Shown here: one piece after another, positions 54,698 through 63,948 of the stretch
How the letters are laid out: each line of letters starts with the position of its first letter
Numbering within the stretch: position 1 is the stretch's first letter
Assembly: GCA_910586775.1 (NCBI GenBank)
Contig: CAJUJN010000016.1
Coordinates: 7,982-71,981 of the forward strand
Direction of reading: 5' to 3'
Source of the DNA: an uncultured Acetatifactor sp.
GTDB lineage: Bacteria; Bacillota; Clostridia; Lachnospirales; Lachnospiraceae
DNA: 64,000 nucleotides
Made by a program: the position numbers and the translations under genes
Notes under the pieces: model-generated
What the model saw: the letters and a program-made list of their open reading frames with translations, nothing else
What the model was told of the DNA's origin: nothing
Databases searched by the model: none

Positions 54698-56215
54698 GTG
54701 GGATTGTCTGACCTGAACTTTATATTCCGCTTTCTTCCTGCTTTTTTAGCGCTTTATATCCTCTGTCCTCCCAAATACAGAAACTGGATACTCTTTGCAG
54801 CCAGTCTGCTGTTCTGCGCATTGAGCAGCCGGGAGGGCGTGCTGGTTTTACTCTGCTCGCTGACAGTAAATTATATATTGATTCACCTGATGGATTTCGC
54901 AAGCCAATATCCGCGCAGCAGGCAGGCGCATTTATCCGACTCCCCTGAGATGTCCCGGGATATTGGCACATGGACCGCGGCAGAACTCCCGTCAGCCGGC
55001 TCCCCTGAAATTCCCCGGTACTTCGGCTCTGGCGGCACTCATCTGGTAGATAACGACACATACACCCGCCCCTCCGGAAGGCTCAAAATGCTTTCCTGGC
55101 GCAGGACCTGGCTCTTCCTGGCAGTACTTTTCAATGTCGGGCTGCTTTTGTTTTATAAATATGCCGCAGGGACGCTTCCTCCCGGCATCAGCTTTTACAC
55201 CTTTACGCTGCTGTCGGCAGATATCGATATCTATCTCTGCAGAGAGAGCGCGCCCCAAAGCTGGCTGGAGCTGGGAACCTACATTGCCATGTTCCCCAAG
55301 CTGCTCTCCGGCCCCATCACGGAATATCATGCCTCCTTTGGACAGGTACGCAGCCGGGAAACCAGTGGAAAAAAGGTAGAATACGGGTTGTCCCTGATGA
55401 TTATCGGCCTGTCCTTCAAAGTACTCATTGCGGATACACTGGGGATTCTATGGCATGACATACAAACCGTAGGCTTTGAAAGCATTTCCACACCCCTTGC
55501 ATGGATGGGCATGGCCGCTTATTCCGTGCAGCTGCTGTTCGATTTTCAGGGCTACAGCCTGATGGCGGTGGGGCTGGGACATATACTGGGCTTCGATCTG
55601 CCGCAGAATTTTGACCACCCCTACCGTTCCCGAAGTATCAGCGAGTATTATCGCAGATGGCATATCTCCCTGGGGAAATGGTTTCGCGATTACCTGTACA
55701 TACCCCTGGGCGGAAGCCGGACGGGTTCGGGACGTACTGCCCTTAATCTGCTAATTGTATGGATTGTAACAGGAATCTGGCATGGTGCAACGCCGAATTT
55801 CCTGTTGTGGGGACTGGTTCTGGGAACTTTTATCGTGTTGGAGAAATTTTTTCTCGGAAACTTTCTCAGCACCCACAGACTGATTTCACACCTGTACATA
55901 TGGCTGCTCATTCCTTTAACCTGGGTTATCTTCGCAATCACCGACCTGAACAGCCTGGAAATATACTTTACAAGGCTCTTCCCCTTCTGGGGAAGCGGCA
56001 TTGCCGTCAACGCGAACGACTGGCTTCTCCACGGCAGAAACTACCTGGGCTTCTTTCTGGCGGCACTGACAGTATCCTGCCCCCTGGCGGATTCCCTGTG
56101 GAAAAAATACTGGAATACACTCCCCGCAAAGGGCGTTCTGCTTGCCCTGTTCTGGGTATGTGTGTACCGGATTGTGAATGGGCTGCATAATCCGTTCATG
56201 TACCTCAATTTTTAG
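54698..56215 (+). CDS. MBOAT family membrane O-acyltransferase (AlgI/DltB type)
   Basis: A 505-residue polytopic membrane protein. The family core is clear: PPGISFYTFTLLSADIDIYL, FPKLLSGPITEYH, DFQGYSLMAVGLGHILGF, YRRWHISLGKWFRDYLYIPLGG, and the catalytic H362 in GIWHGATPNF. Family members pass acetyl groups across the membrane to polysaccharides. A polar insert at about residues 70-125 (with two SPE-containing segments) enlarges the first loop. The start is GTG at 54698 with GAGGAGG upstream. It forms a pair with the SGNH protein gene downstream. Confidence 0.92.
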   Translation: MGLSDLNFIFRFLPAFLALYILCPPKYRNWILFAASLLFCALSSREGVLVLLCSLTVNYILIHLMDFASQYPRSRQAHLSDSPEMSRDIGTWTAAELPSAGSPEIPRYFGSGGTHLVDNDTYTRPSGRLKMLSWRRTWLFLAVLFNVGLLLFYKYAAGTLPPGISFYTFTLLSADIDIYLCRESAPQSWLELGTYIAMFPKLLSGPITEYHASFGQVRSRETSGKKVEYGLSLMIIGLSFKVLIADTLGILWHDIQTVGFESISTPLAWMGMAAYSVQLLFDFQGYSLMAVGLGHILGFDLPQNFDHPYRSRSISEYYRRWHISLGKWFRDYLYIPLGGSRTGSGRTALNLLIVWIVTGIWHGATPNFLLWGLVLGTFIVLEKFFLGNFLSTHRLISHLYIWLLIPLTWVIFAITDLNSLEIYFTRLFPFWGSGIAVNANDWLLHGRNYLGFFLAALTVSCPLADSLWKKYWNTLPAKGVLLALFWVCVYRIVNGLHNPFMYLNF

Positions 56216-56335
56216 AACCCGGGCGGGTTCCCGGTCTGAGACAAGACGCAACCATGCCGAAATCCGCCGGAAAAAGATTAGGCAACAAACGCATACAAAG
56301 CAAAACACAACCTGAGAAAACTTAAAATAGCCATA

Positions 56336-56405
56336 CCGAAATAAAACCTGAATAACATAAGATAACTGCGCCGAAACAAAATCCGGATAACATAAGATAA
56401 TTGTA
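56336..56405. repeat. 35-bp tandem duplication, non-coding
   Basis: Two adjacent 35-nt units (56336-56370 and 56371-56405) sharing CCGAAA, then ATAACATAAGATAA. They lie between the MBOAT and SGNH genes. The unit length is not a multiple of three. Confidence 0.75.
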
Positions 56406-56445
56406 CCAAAAGGAAACCGCTGAGAAAGAATGAGAATATAAAAAT

Positions 56446-57906
56446 ATGAAAAAACGAAAGCAGACAACTCCATTATTATCCACCCTTACAGTCAGCATGC
56501 TTTGCACCAGCCTGGCAGCTGCCGCAGGCGCACACAGCATTTATCAGAAATACAATACGGACGGTTGGTCACAGCCTGCAATTGCCGTCCTGATGCAGGG
56601 GCTCGCCAATCGGGATTTTCCCTGGAATAACGCCGCCACAAACGCCGGTTCCGGCAATGCCGCTATTCCTTCCGCCAATCAGCCAAACATGGACGGACTT
56701 CCGGTTGCCATTGTTGCACAGCCCGATTCTACGGCTACGGGAAACGGAATTGATTCTGCCGGACAGGTGAATACAGGAAACCAGTGGAATACCTCCGTCG
56801 GACAATCAGGAGCAGTGCCCCCGGGTAATCTCCCTGACGGACAGCCTGGGGCAGAAAGTCCGGATAAACTCCCCAACATACAATCGGGGACGGCAGTTCC
56901 GGACAATTTCACCGACGGACAGTCGGGGGCGGCAGTTCCGGACAATTTCACCGACGGACAGTCGGGGGCGGCAGTTCCGGGCAATTTCACCGACGGACAG
57001 TCGGAGGCGGTAACTCCGGACAATTTCCTCCACGAACGGCCGGGAACTGCCGCTCCGGGCGGTGCTTCCGAACAGACGGAAAAATCGGCTCCGAACGGCT
57101 CTTCCGAACAAACAGGAAGTTCGGCTCCGAACGGCTCTTCCGAACAAACAGGAAGTTCGACTCCGAACGGTTCTTCCGAACAAACAGGAAGTTCGGCTCC
57201 GAACGGTTCTTCCGAACAAACGAAAAATTCCGGCAATGAGGCATCTCAACCGGAAAACAGCCAGCCCGCTTCCGCTGCTTCTCCGCAGCCGGCGTCCCGG
57301 CAATATGAGTTTACAAATGTCACACAAGAATATTTTGACGATGCCCTGCTCATCGGTGACTCCCGCGCGGAGGGCGTGGCTCTCTACTCCGGTTGGGACA
57401 ACCTTACCTATTATGCGGAAGGAGGCATGACCATCTACAATATGTTCCAGCGCCAGGTTGCGAAAGAAGACGGGCAGAAAATCTCCGTTGAGGAAGCCCT
57501 GCAAAAACACACTTTCGGCAAAATCTACCTGGAAATCGGCATCAATGAAATGGGCACCGGCACCCTGGATTCCTTTATGGAAGCCTATGAAAACGCCGTT
57601 AATCACCTGCGGGAACTGCAGCCCGACGCAATTCTGTACCTTTGCGGCATCATGTATGTCAAGCAGAGCAAATCGGAGTCCGACCCGATTTTCAACAATC
57701 CCAATATCCAGGCCCGCAACGATCGCATCGCCCAGCTGGCCGACGGGGAAAATATATTTTACCTGGATATCAATGAGTTGGTGACGGATGAAACCGGAAA
57801 CCTGAACCCTGACTATACCTGGGATGAAGTCCACCTGCTTGGAAAGTACGATTCGCTTTGGCTGGACTATTTCTGCAGCCATGGGATTGTAAAAGAAGCA
57901 CACTAG
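56446..57906 (+). CDS. Secreted SGNH-type acyl-transfer/hydrolase with two repeat stalks
   Basis: A 486-residue protein with an N-terminal membrane anchor or signal (LLSTLTVSMLCTSLAAAAGA). A long stalk follows, with six 13-residue repeats (DNFTDGQSGAAVP type) and five 12-residue repeats (GSSEQTGSSAPN type). The C-terminal 190 residues are an SGNH fold: block I IGDSRAEG with S306, EIGINEMG, and the block V pair D460/H463 in WDEVHL. It probably takes acetyl groups from the MBOAT partner and places them on a wall polysaccharide, or removes them. The ATG has only a weak purine-rich site upstream. A long hairpin follows the gene. Confidence 0.88.
   Translation: MKKRKQTTPLLSTLTVSMLCTSLAAAAGAHSIYQKYNTDGWSQPAIAVLMQGLANRDFPWNNAATNAGSGNAAIPSANQPNMDGLPVAIVAQPDSTATGNGIDSAGQVNTGNQWNTSVGQSGAVPPGNLPDGQPGAESPDKLPNIQSGTAVPDNFTDGQSGAAVPDNFTDGQSGAAVPGNFTDGQSEAVTPDNFLHERPGTAAPGGASEQTEKSAPNGSSEQTGSSAPNGSSEQTGSSTPNGSSEQTGSSAPNGSSEQTKNSGNEASQPENSQPASAASPQPASRQYEFTNVTQEYFDDALLIGDSRAEGVALYSGWDNLTYYAEGGMTIYNMFQRQVAKEDGQKISVEEALQKHTFGKIYLEIGINEMGTGTLDSFMEAYENAVNHLRELQPDAILYLCGIMYVKQSKSESDPIFNNPNIQARNDRIAQLADGENIFYLDINELVTDETGNLNPDYTWDEVHLLGKYDSLWLDYFCSHGIVKEAH
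56824..57057 (+). repeat. 39-bp tandem repeat, 6 units, coding
   Basis: Six 39-nt units from 56824. Units 3 and 4 (56902, 56941) are nearly identical. They encode the 13-residue stalk repeats. Confidence 0.9.
57061..57240 (+). repeat. 36-bp tandem repeat, 5 units, coding
   Basis: Five 36-nt units from 57061, the middle three nearly identical, encode the 12-residue Ser-rich stalk repeats. Confidence 0.9.
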
Positions 57907-58018
57907 AAAAGCCTGACGGACCGGAACAGCAGTGTGCGTTCGGAGCGGTTGACAAACCGCTGTATGGCCGAAAGCTTCAGGACCGAAAATCTTAAGATCT
58001 TATGCCTCATTAAAATTC

Positions 58019-58058
58019 CGGGAGTTATGAGCTGCTTGTACAGTGCTCATAACTCCCG
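58019..58058. terminator. Terminator between convergent genes
   Basis: A perfect 14-bp stem (58019-58032 with 58045-58058) lies between the SGNH gene and the oppositely oriented AraC-type gene. It can serve both strands. Confidence 0.75.
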
Positions 58059-58101
58059 ACTATTCGGCTTTCCTGCTTCAAGCCCCTTATGTTCATGAAT
58101 C

Positions 58102-59643
58102 TCATTCCGGCAATTCCGGCAAATACTTAAGCGGCTTCTTCACCTCCTCCGCAAGATACCGCACCGCGCCTCCATACACGCCAAGCCGTTCAGCCGCCAA
58201 CGTCATTTCATCATATGCCCCATGCAGAAGCTCCGCAATTTCTTTTCCTTCTTCCCCGTCTGCCGCACTGCGCGCCATCTTCACCGCCCTGTCCATCCTG
58301 CCGCAGATATCGTTCAGAGCCGCCTTCTGCTCTTCATCCAGGCGGGCGTTCCCCAGCTTCTGGATTTCACCTTTCAGGTAAAACAGCAAAATCTCCTCCT
58401 GTGCCGCCAGATCACTGTACATCTTCCCTGTAGTGCGCTTCCTCTCAGAACCCTTTTCCGCGTCCCTGAAAGCCCCGGCTGTTTCCCCAAAAGCCCCAAC
58501 CGCATCCCCCGACAGATTCCTGAAAAATTCCACCGCCCCGCTCAGCTTTTCCCTGAAATCCGAAATCCCGTCAAAAAGCTGCCTGTGCTGCGGCGCACGG
58601 AGCATATCCATATCGGCGGCAAAGAGAATCGTGTCCAGCCGGAACAGCGCATCCTCCAGGCCGTAAACCGTCACCTCCTCCAGAGCCGGAGCCGCAAGCG
58701 CTTCCGCAATCCCCCTGACGACCTCCGCAATATAACCATAGGGCAATGTGGGATCCGACAATTTCCCGGCGGCAGCCAGGCCCGCTTCCACTGCGTCTCC
58801 TATCTTCTGCTGGGCATTTTTCCGCATATCCTGCAGAATCAGTCCCCACAGTTCACCCAGGAAACCCGCTATTTTCCCGGACGTTACCCTGGCATTCTGC
58901 GCCAGGCTGTCATACCGGGCACACAGCGGCTCAAACGCAGCGCGGTGCTCCGGCTGTGCCCTTGCGATCATCAGTCCCACCTGAAATGCCGTCACACCGG
59001 CTTCAAAAGCCGCATCCTCCACAGCCTTCACAATCAGAAAACGGGCCCCTATCTCGTCAGGGTTCTGTGCCACGGAAGCAACACGCTTCAGAACCTCCTC
59101 CAACTGCCCTGCCGTATTTTCCGCCCGGCGGGCGGCAAACTCCCATACCTGCGCGTAAACTGCTGCCGCTTCCCCGTCCGCCCCCTTATACTTCCTGGTA
59201 TCCGCCGCAGTTTCCTTTGCCTCTACAATCAGCCTGTTCAGTTCCCTTACCATCTCGTCCGCACTCTTTGAATACATCATCGCGCTTTCCTCCTTTTTCC
59301 TTCCCGGGAAGCCTATGAATGAATGATATTTCCTGTATTCCGTGGGCGTCACGCCCAGATGCGCCTTAAAGCTGCGGGTAAATCCTTCATGGGAATCATA
59401 GCCGTACTTCAGCGCGATGGCAAGTACGGAATCCCTGCTCTCCGCCAGTTCTCCCGCCGCCAGAAAAAGCCTGCGCCTGTTCACATATCCCATGACGGTT
59501 TCCCCCACCGCCTCCCGGAAGATTCTCTGGTAATGATATTTGGAACAATGAATGCCCTCCGCAAGCATCTCCACGGTGAGCTTCTCCTGAAGCCTTTCCT
59601 CTATCATTGCAAGGGAGCGGAATATGGGGTCTTTCTCATTCAT
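58102..59643 (-). CDS. AraC-type regulator with N-terminal DNA-binding domain and long helical C-terminus
   Basis: A 513-residue protein. The AraC helix-turn-helix pair is at residues about 8-105 (LTVEMLAEGIHCSKYHYQRIF; VLAIALKYGYDSHEGFTRSF), the SoxS/Rob-like N-terminal position. The next 400 residues are an Ala/Glu-rich, all-helical region without a known domain (YAQVWEFAARRAENTAGQLEE; GEEGKEIAELLHGAYDEMTLA). AGAGGAGG is before the ATG at 59643. It lies between the SGNH gene and the ABC exporter pair and may regulate the latter. The C-terminal part may sense a ligand. Confidence 0.8.
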   Translation of the reverse strand: MNEKDPIFRSLAMIEERLQEKLTVEMLAEGIHCSKYHYQRIFREAVGETVMGYVNRRRLFLAAGELAESRDSVLAIALKYGYDSHEGFTRSFKAHLGVTPTEYRKYHSFIGFPGRKKEESAMMYSKSADEMVRELNRLIVEAKETAADTRKYKGADGEAAAVYAQVWEFAARRAENTAGQLEEVLKRVASVAQNPDEIGARFLIVKAVEDAAFEAGVTAFQVGLMIARAQPEHRAAFEPLCARYDSLAQNARVTSGKIAGFLGELWGLILQDMRKNAQQKIGDAVEAGLAAAGKLSDPTLPYGYIAEVVRGIAEALAAPALEEVTVYGLEDALFRLDTILFAADMDMLRAPQHRQLFDGISDFREKLSGAVEFFRNLSGDAVGAFGETAGAFRDAEKGSERKRTTGKMYSDLAAQEEILLFYLKGEIQKLGNARLDEEQKAALNDICGRMDRAVKMARSAADGEEGKEIAELLHGAYDEMTLAAERLGVYGGAVRYLAEEVKKPLKYLPELPE

Positions 59644-59845
59644 CCTGAGTCCTCCTCTGTTCCTGTTCCTGTTTTTTGTTCCTGACACTTACAGCATACA
59701 GGAATGAAGGAACTTTTTCTTGACGGAAAATGCTGATTTCTTCCCGGAAAAGCAGGCAGAATACAGGCAGATAATCAAGGACACCAGGCCGCTGCCCATG
59801 GGGACCAGGCCTGTTCTTACCAATCATCCCGGCCACGGCAGCGGA

Positions 59846-61819
59846 TTATTTCAACGGCAGCAAAAGAGCGGAGGCAGTCTCGCTGTACCACTGCTCCTGC
59901 GCCTCATAAAGCCTTTTATACTCCCCTTCCCGGGCAATCAGCTCCTCATGGGTGCCCGTCTGCACCGCCTCCCCGTCCTTCATCACCACAATCCTGTCGG
60001 CAAGCTTCACGGAGCCCAGTCGGTGAGTCACGATGACAGCTGATTTATCCCGGGCAATTTCGGCAAACCGATTATAAATTCTCGTTTCCTCGTACGGGTC
60101 AATGGCGGCAGTGGGCTCATCCAGAATAATCAGGTCATGGCTCCTGAAAAAGCCCCTGGCGATGGCCACCCGCTGCCACTGTCCGCCGGACAGGTCTATG
60201 CCGTCAAATTCCCGGGAAAGCATGGTTTCGTAGCCCCTGGGAAAAGCGCCGGCCTCCGTCCCCGCCATTTCGCATACGCTGTCCAACCGCGCCTTCCCGC
60301 AGTCTGCCGCCGCATCGCTTATGGAAATATTCTCGGCCAGGGTCATCTGATAGCGCTGATATTTCTGAAATACGGCGGAAGTCCGGGCGGTCAGCGCTCC
60401 CATGGCCAGTTCCCGGGTGTCCACACCGTTTTTCTTTACGGAACCCTCCCCGGGCAGGTACAGTCCGGCGATCAGGCGGATCAAAGTGGATTTACCGGAA
60501 CCGTTCTCGCCCACCACCGCCAACGTCTCTCCTTTGCGCAGCGTCAGGCTCACGTTTTTTACCGCGTATTTCACCGGCTCCGCCGTCCCGTCCTCTTTAG
60601 AATGTTTTTCTTCTTTAAATTGTTTTTCTTCTTTAAATTGTTTTTCTTCTTTGGAATGCTTTTCTTCTTTGGAGTGTTTTTCTTCTTTGGAATGGCTTTT
60701 TCCTATGGAACGGTTTCCTTCCATATTCCCGGCGGGATAAGAAAAACTTACGTTTTCCAATACAATATCCCCCCAGCCCGGCGCTTCCCTCTGCTGTCCG
60801 GCGCGTTCCTCCATCGCCAGAAAGTTCAGGTAGTTGCGGATGGAACCCGTATTTTGGGCCATCTCCGCCATATGCCTGCATATTACCTCCTCCATGATGC
60901 TGTACAGCATGCCAAGGGAATTAAAGACCGCCGCAAACGCGCCCACCGTCACTTCCTGCTTCATCAGGGCATCATACAGCATCCAGAGAATGCCGCAGTA
61001 CCCTGCCACCGTCAGGACGCGCATGGAAAGCTCAAACAGGTTCGCCTTCATAGTGGCCTTAAATCTCAGCTTCTGCAGACAGACCAGGGTCTCCTGATAC
61101 AGCTTTTTGAAATAAAAGAAACCGCCCAGGAGCCGGGTTTCCTTGAAATATTCCCGCCCCACCATGCAGGTCTCATAATATTCGTATTCTCTGCGCACCG
61201 GAGCCGAATCATCCTCCAGATGAGCGAAAACCTTCACCCGGAGCAGCTGCGCCAGAGCCGTGGGCAGGAATATGATAACGATGGCGCTGGCCAGAATCGG
61301 TTTCAGCGAAAACAGATACCACCCCATAAAGGCGAAATATGGAATATAAAAGGTCAGAATTGCAATCACATTATAAACATACCAAAAGGCACTGTCCTTC
61401 CCCTGTTCCGCCTTATTGATGTCATCCAGCTTCTCCGTATCTTCAAAGACAACCGGGTCCAGACGGGCAATTTTCTCATGAATCAACCTGGAAAGATGTG
61501 CGCCCGCCTTTCCTTCCACCACCCCGGGCAGGAAATTGGCTGCGCCGTTCAGCACCTGACATGCCACATTTGTAATGCCCAGAAACGCCAGTGCGAGAAA
61601 GGCCTGCAAAATTCCCGTCTCCCCGCCTGCCGCATCCACCGCCTTGTCGAAAAATCTCTGCTGCATCATGGTTTCCACGCCGAAGGAGACGCCGTGGAAA
61701 ACGGAAAGCAGTATGTTTGCAGCAAACAGAACAGGCGCTGCTTTCATCATCACCAGCAGAAGCTTTCCCAAAGCGCCCGCGGCACTTCTCTCTCTTTTTT
61801 TCTCAGTCTGCTTTTTCAT
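59846..61819 (-). CDS. ABC exporter half-transporter with charged repeat insert
   Basis: A 657-residue fused membrane/ATPase protein. Six helices occupy the N-terminal half. The ATPase has Walker A GENGSGKST, signature LSGGQWQRVAIARGF, Walker B LIILDEPTAAID and the H-loop VTHRLG. Between the A-loop strand (VSFSYPAGN) and YAVKNVSLTL lies an insert with about six HSKEEK/QFKEEK hexapeptides (18-bp DNA repeats). The ATG at 61819 overlaps the upstream exporter stop as ATGA, with GGAG 9 nt before. The two exporters probably form a heterodimer for peptides or drugs. Confidence 0.9.
   Translation of the reverse strand: MKKQTEKKRERSAAGALGKLLLVMMKAAPVLFAANILLSVFHGVSFGVETMMQQRFFDKAVDAAGGETGILQAFLALAFLGITNVACQVLNGAANFLPGVVEGKAGAHLSRLIHEKIARLDPVVFEDTEKLDDINKAEQGKDSAFWYVYNVIAILTFYIPYFAFMGWYLFSLKPILASAIVIIFLPTALAQLLRVKVFAHLEDDSAPVRREYEYYETCMVGREYFKETRLLGGFFYFKKLYQETLVCLQKLRFKATMKANLFELSMRVLTVAGYCGILWMLYDALMKQEVTVGAFAAVFNSLGMLYSIMEEVICRHMAEMAQNTGSIRNYLNFLAMEERAGQQREAPGWGDIVLENVSFSYPAGNMEGNRSIGKSHSKEEKHSKEEKHSKEEKQFKEEKQFKEEKHSKEDGTAEPVKYAVKNVSLTLRKGETLAVVGENGSGKSTLIRLIAGLYLPGEGSVKKNGVDTRELAMGALTARTSAVFQKYQRYQMTLAENISISDAAADCGKARLDSVCEMAGTEAGAFPRGYETMLSREFDGIDLSGGQWQRVAIARGFFRSHDLIILDEPTAAIDPYEETRIYNRFAEIARDKSAVIVTHRLGSVKLADRIVVMKDGEAVQTGTHEELIAREGEYKRLYEAQEQWYSETASALLLPLK
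60604..60693 (-). repeat. 18-bp tandem repeat, 5 or more units, coding
   Basis: Five exact-length 18-nt units (60604, 60622, 60640, 60658, 60676) with partial units on the flanks. They encode the Lys/Glu-rich hexapeptides of the exporter insert. Confidence 0.85.
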
Positions 61820-63612
61820 TGATACCAACTCCTTTGCGCCTCATACATGGAAGCATATATGCCATTCCGGGAAAGCAGCTTCTCATGGCTTCCCTTTTCC
61901 GCCACCTTTCCGCCGTCCACCACGATGATTTCGTCTGCCAGGCGGGCGGCGCCCAGTCTGTGGGTAATGAAAATAGTAGATTTCCCGGCGCTGATTTTGC
62001 CGAACATTTCATAGATGCCGCTCTCCGCCACCGGGTCCAGCGCTGCCGTGGGTTCATCCAGAATCTGCACTGCCGCCGGGTTATAGAGCGCCCTGGCGAT
62101 TGCCACGCGCTGCCACTGGCCCCCGGAGAGGTCCACGCTGTTTTCCTTTATTTTTCCCAGGGGAGTCTCCATTCCCCGGGGCAGGTCGGCGATTGCCTGG
62201 TCAAGGCCGATTGACGCCGCTGCCGTCCTGATTTTATCCTGGTCTCTGTGGAGCACGTCTCCCAGAGCAATATTGTCCTCCAGGGAAATCTGATATCTGG
62301 CAAAATCCTGATAAACCACGGAAAAAAACGCTTTCAGCTGTGCCTGGCTGAAGGTTTTCAGTTCCCTGCCGTTGAGCAGGATTTCCCCTTCATAATTATC
62401 ATACAGACCGGTTAAAAGCTTGGTCAGCGTGGTCTTCCCGGCGCCGTTTATGCCCACGAAAGCATAGTGTCTGCCGCATTCCAGACGCAGATTGAAATCG
62501 CTTAAAATATCCTTATCCGTGCCCGGATACCGGAATGTAACATGGCTAAATTCCAGGCTTTCAAAGGTGATTTCACTGCTGTCCGCAGGCAGTTCCAGCG
62601 CCCCCTGCGTCTCGGACAGCGCGCAGAATGCCGTCAAATCCTTGCAATACTCCAAGTTCCGGGCAATCTGCCCCATGGTATCGGCCAGTTCCCAGGACAT
62701 CATCTGAATCAGATTCAGGGTGGAAGTGACCAGCCCCATAAACATACCCGGCGTAATGAGTCCTCTCTGCAGAGGGAACAGAAGCACACTGATAATCAGC
62801 AGAGACAGCAGCACCGTCACCAGGCTGGAACCCTTCAGGCGGATAAAGTATCTGGCGCTCACACCCACGGAAATCTTTCGTGCCGCTTCGTATTTTTCAA
62901 GCCACTGCCGGTTTACCTTCTGTGTATAACCAAAAAGCGTACGTTCCTCTACGTTTTCCCGTCCCTGCAGCACGCTCTTTAAATAGTTGGCTCTGCGCCG
63001 GTGCTTCTCCGCTTCTTTATTTTCTTCATACATCTGCTGTCCGCTCTTGACGGCCAACCGGAAAAGGGGTACGGAAATCGCCACAATGGCCAGGCCGGCC
63101 CACCAGACCTGGGCCATCAGTATCACCAGCAGGGAACCCACCCGGAGAACGATATTGGCGATGCCGCATATATTATTGAACCCGCCCAGAAGCTTCCCCA
63201 CCGGGTCCGCGCACACCCGGTTGATCAGTTCCCAGGTGTCATTGTTCTCCACATGCCGGTATTCCAGTGATGCCCTCTTTTGGGCGATTCCGGTCCGGTA
63301 TACGAAATCCAGGCGCATCTCCATTTTCAGATTGACATAACTCATCAGCTGCCAGTTCAGGTTATTGTAGGCAACAATCAGAATCAGGCACAGCAGGGGC
63401 ATTCCGATGGCCGCCTGTTCCGCCTTTCCCGCAAAAATATCCAGGGCGCTGTCGATAAAAGCCGCCGTGGCCAACACCTGCAGGGACGGCAGAAGGGACA
63501 CCACTGCCTGATTGAGTATCTTAATGCCTGCATATAACGGGCATACAGTGAAGGGAATTCTCAAAAAATCCCGGAAATTGTATTTTTTGTCACTTGATAA
63601 TAATTCTTTCAT
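61816..63612 (-). CDS. ABC exporter half-transporter
   Basis: A 598-residue fused membrane/ATPase protein with five or six helices, then Walker A GINGAGKTT, signature LSGGQWQRVAIARAL, Walker B VQILDEPTAALD and the H-loop ITHRLG. It lacks the repeat insert of its partner. The ATG at 63612 has GGCAGG 5 nt upstream; the longer frame to 63669 has no site. It is the first gene of the pair, behind dispersed repeat copy D. Confidence 0.9.
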   Translation of the reverse strand: MKELLSSDKKYNFRDFLRIPFTVCPLYAGIKILNQAVVSLLPSLQVLATAAFIDSALDIFAGKAEQAAIGMPLLCLILIVAYNNLNWQLMSYVNLKMEMRLDFVYRTGIAQKRASLEYRHVENNDTWELINRVCADPVGKLLGGFNNICGIANIVLRVGSLLVILMAQVWWAGLAIVAISVPLFRLAVKSGQQMYEENKEAEKHRRRANYLKSVLQGRENVEERTLFGYTQKVNRQWLEKYEAARKISVGVSARYFIRLKGSSLVTVLLSLLIISVLLFPLQRGLITPGMFMGLVTSTLNLIQMMSWELADTMGQIARNLEYCKDLTAFCALSETQGALELPADSSEITFESLEFSHVTFRYPGTDKDILSDFNLRLECGRHYAFVGINGAGKTTLTKLLTGLYDNYEGEILLNGRELKTFSQAQLKAFFSVVYQDFARYQISLEDNIALGDVLHRDQDKIRTAAASIGLDQAIADLPRGMETPLGKIKENSVDLSGGQWQRVAIARALYNPAAVQILDEPTAALDPVAESGIYEMFGKISAGKSTIFITHRLGAARLADEIIVVDGGKVAEKGSHEKLLSRNGIYASMYEAQRSWYQ

Positions 63613-63637
63613 TTCTACCTGCCTTTTGTGTGTACTT

Positions 63638-63738
63638 AGTTTATACGCACGCCCAAAAACATCTGCCAATGTAAATGTATAACGAGTGAGCGCATCTGCA
63701 TTGCAGAACAGAGAAACGGAAAATGAATGTGCTGCACA
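63638..63738 (-). repeat. Dispersed leader repeat, copy D
   Basis: In the exporter direction it reads CACATTCATTTTCCGTTTC, then CTGCAATGCAG, GCTCACT and GTTATACATTT. It is the best match to copy C (33376-33465). It lies directly upstream of the exporter start. Confidence 0.65.
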
Positions 63739-63898
63739 TGCTTCCTATCGTATACTGCAAGTTTCATTGACGTGCAGTATAAATGGCTGAATCCCCGCCC
63801 GTTTCAGCACCAATATAGTCATCGCATAAGCGGTAACAGTGTATATGTACAATAGCATCGAAACCTGAAAAAAGCAATATGCAACGCTTAAATGGTTC

Positions 63899-63923
63899 AT
63901 TTCTGAACTTGACAAGTACAGAA
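63899..63923. other. 25-bp near-perfect palindrome
   Basis: TTTCTGAACTTG and CAAGTACAGAAA pair at 11 of 12 positions around a central A. It lies next to the group II intron end. It could be an operator, or part of the intron target. Confidence 0.35.
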
Positions 63924-63948
63924 ATGTGCATATTTTGTAAAATAGCCT

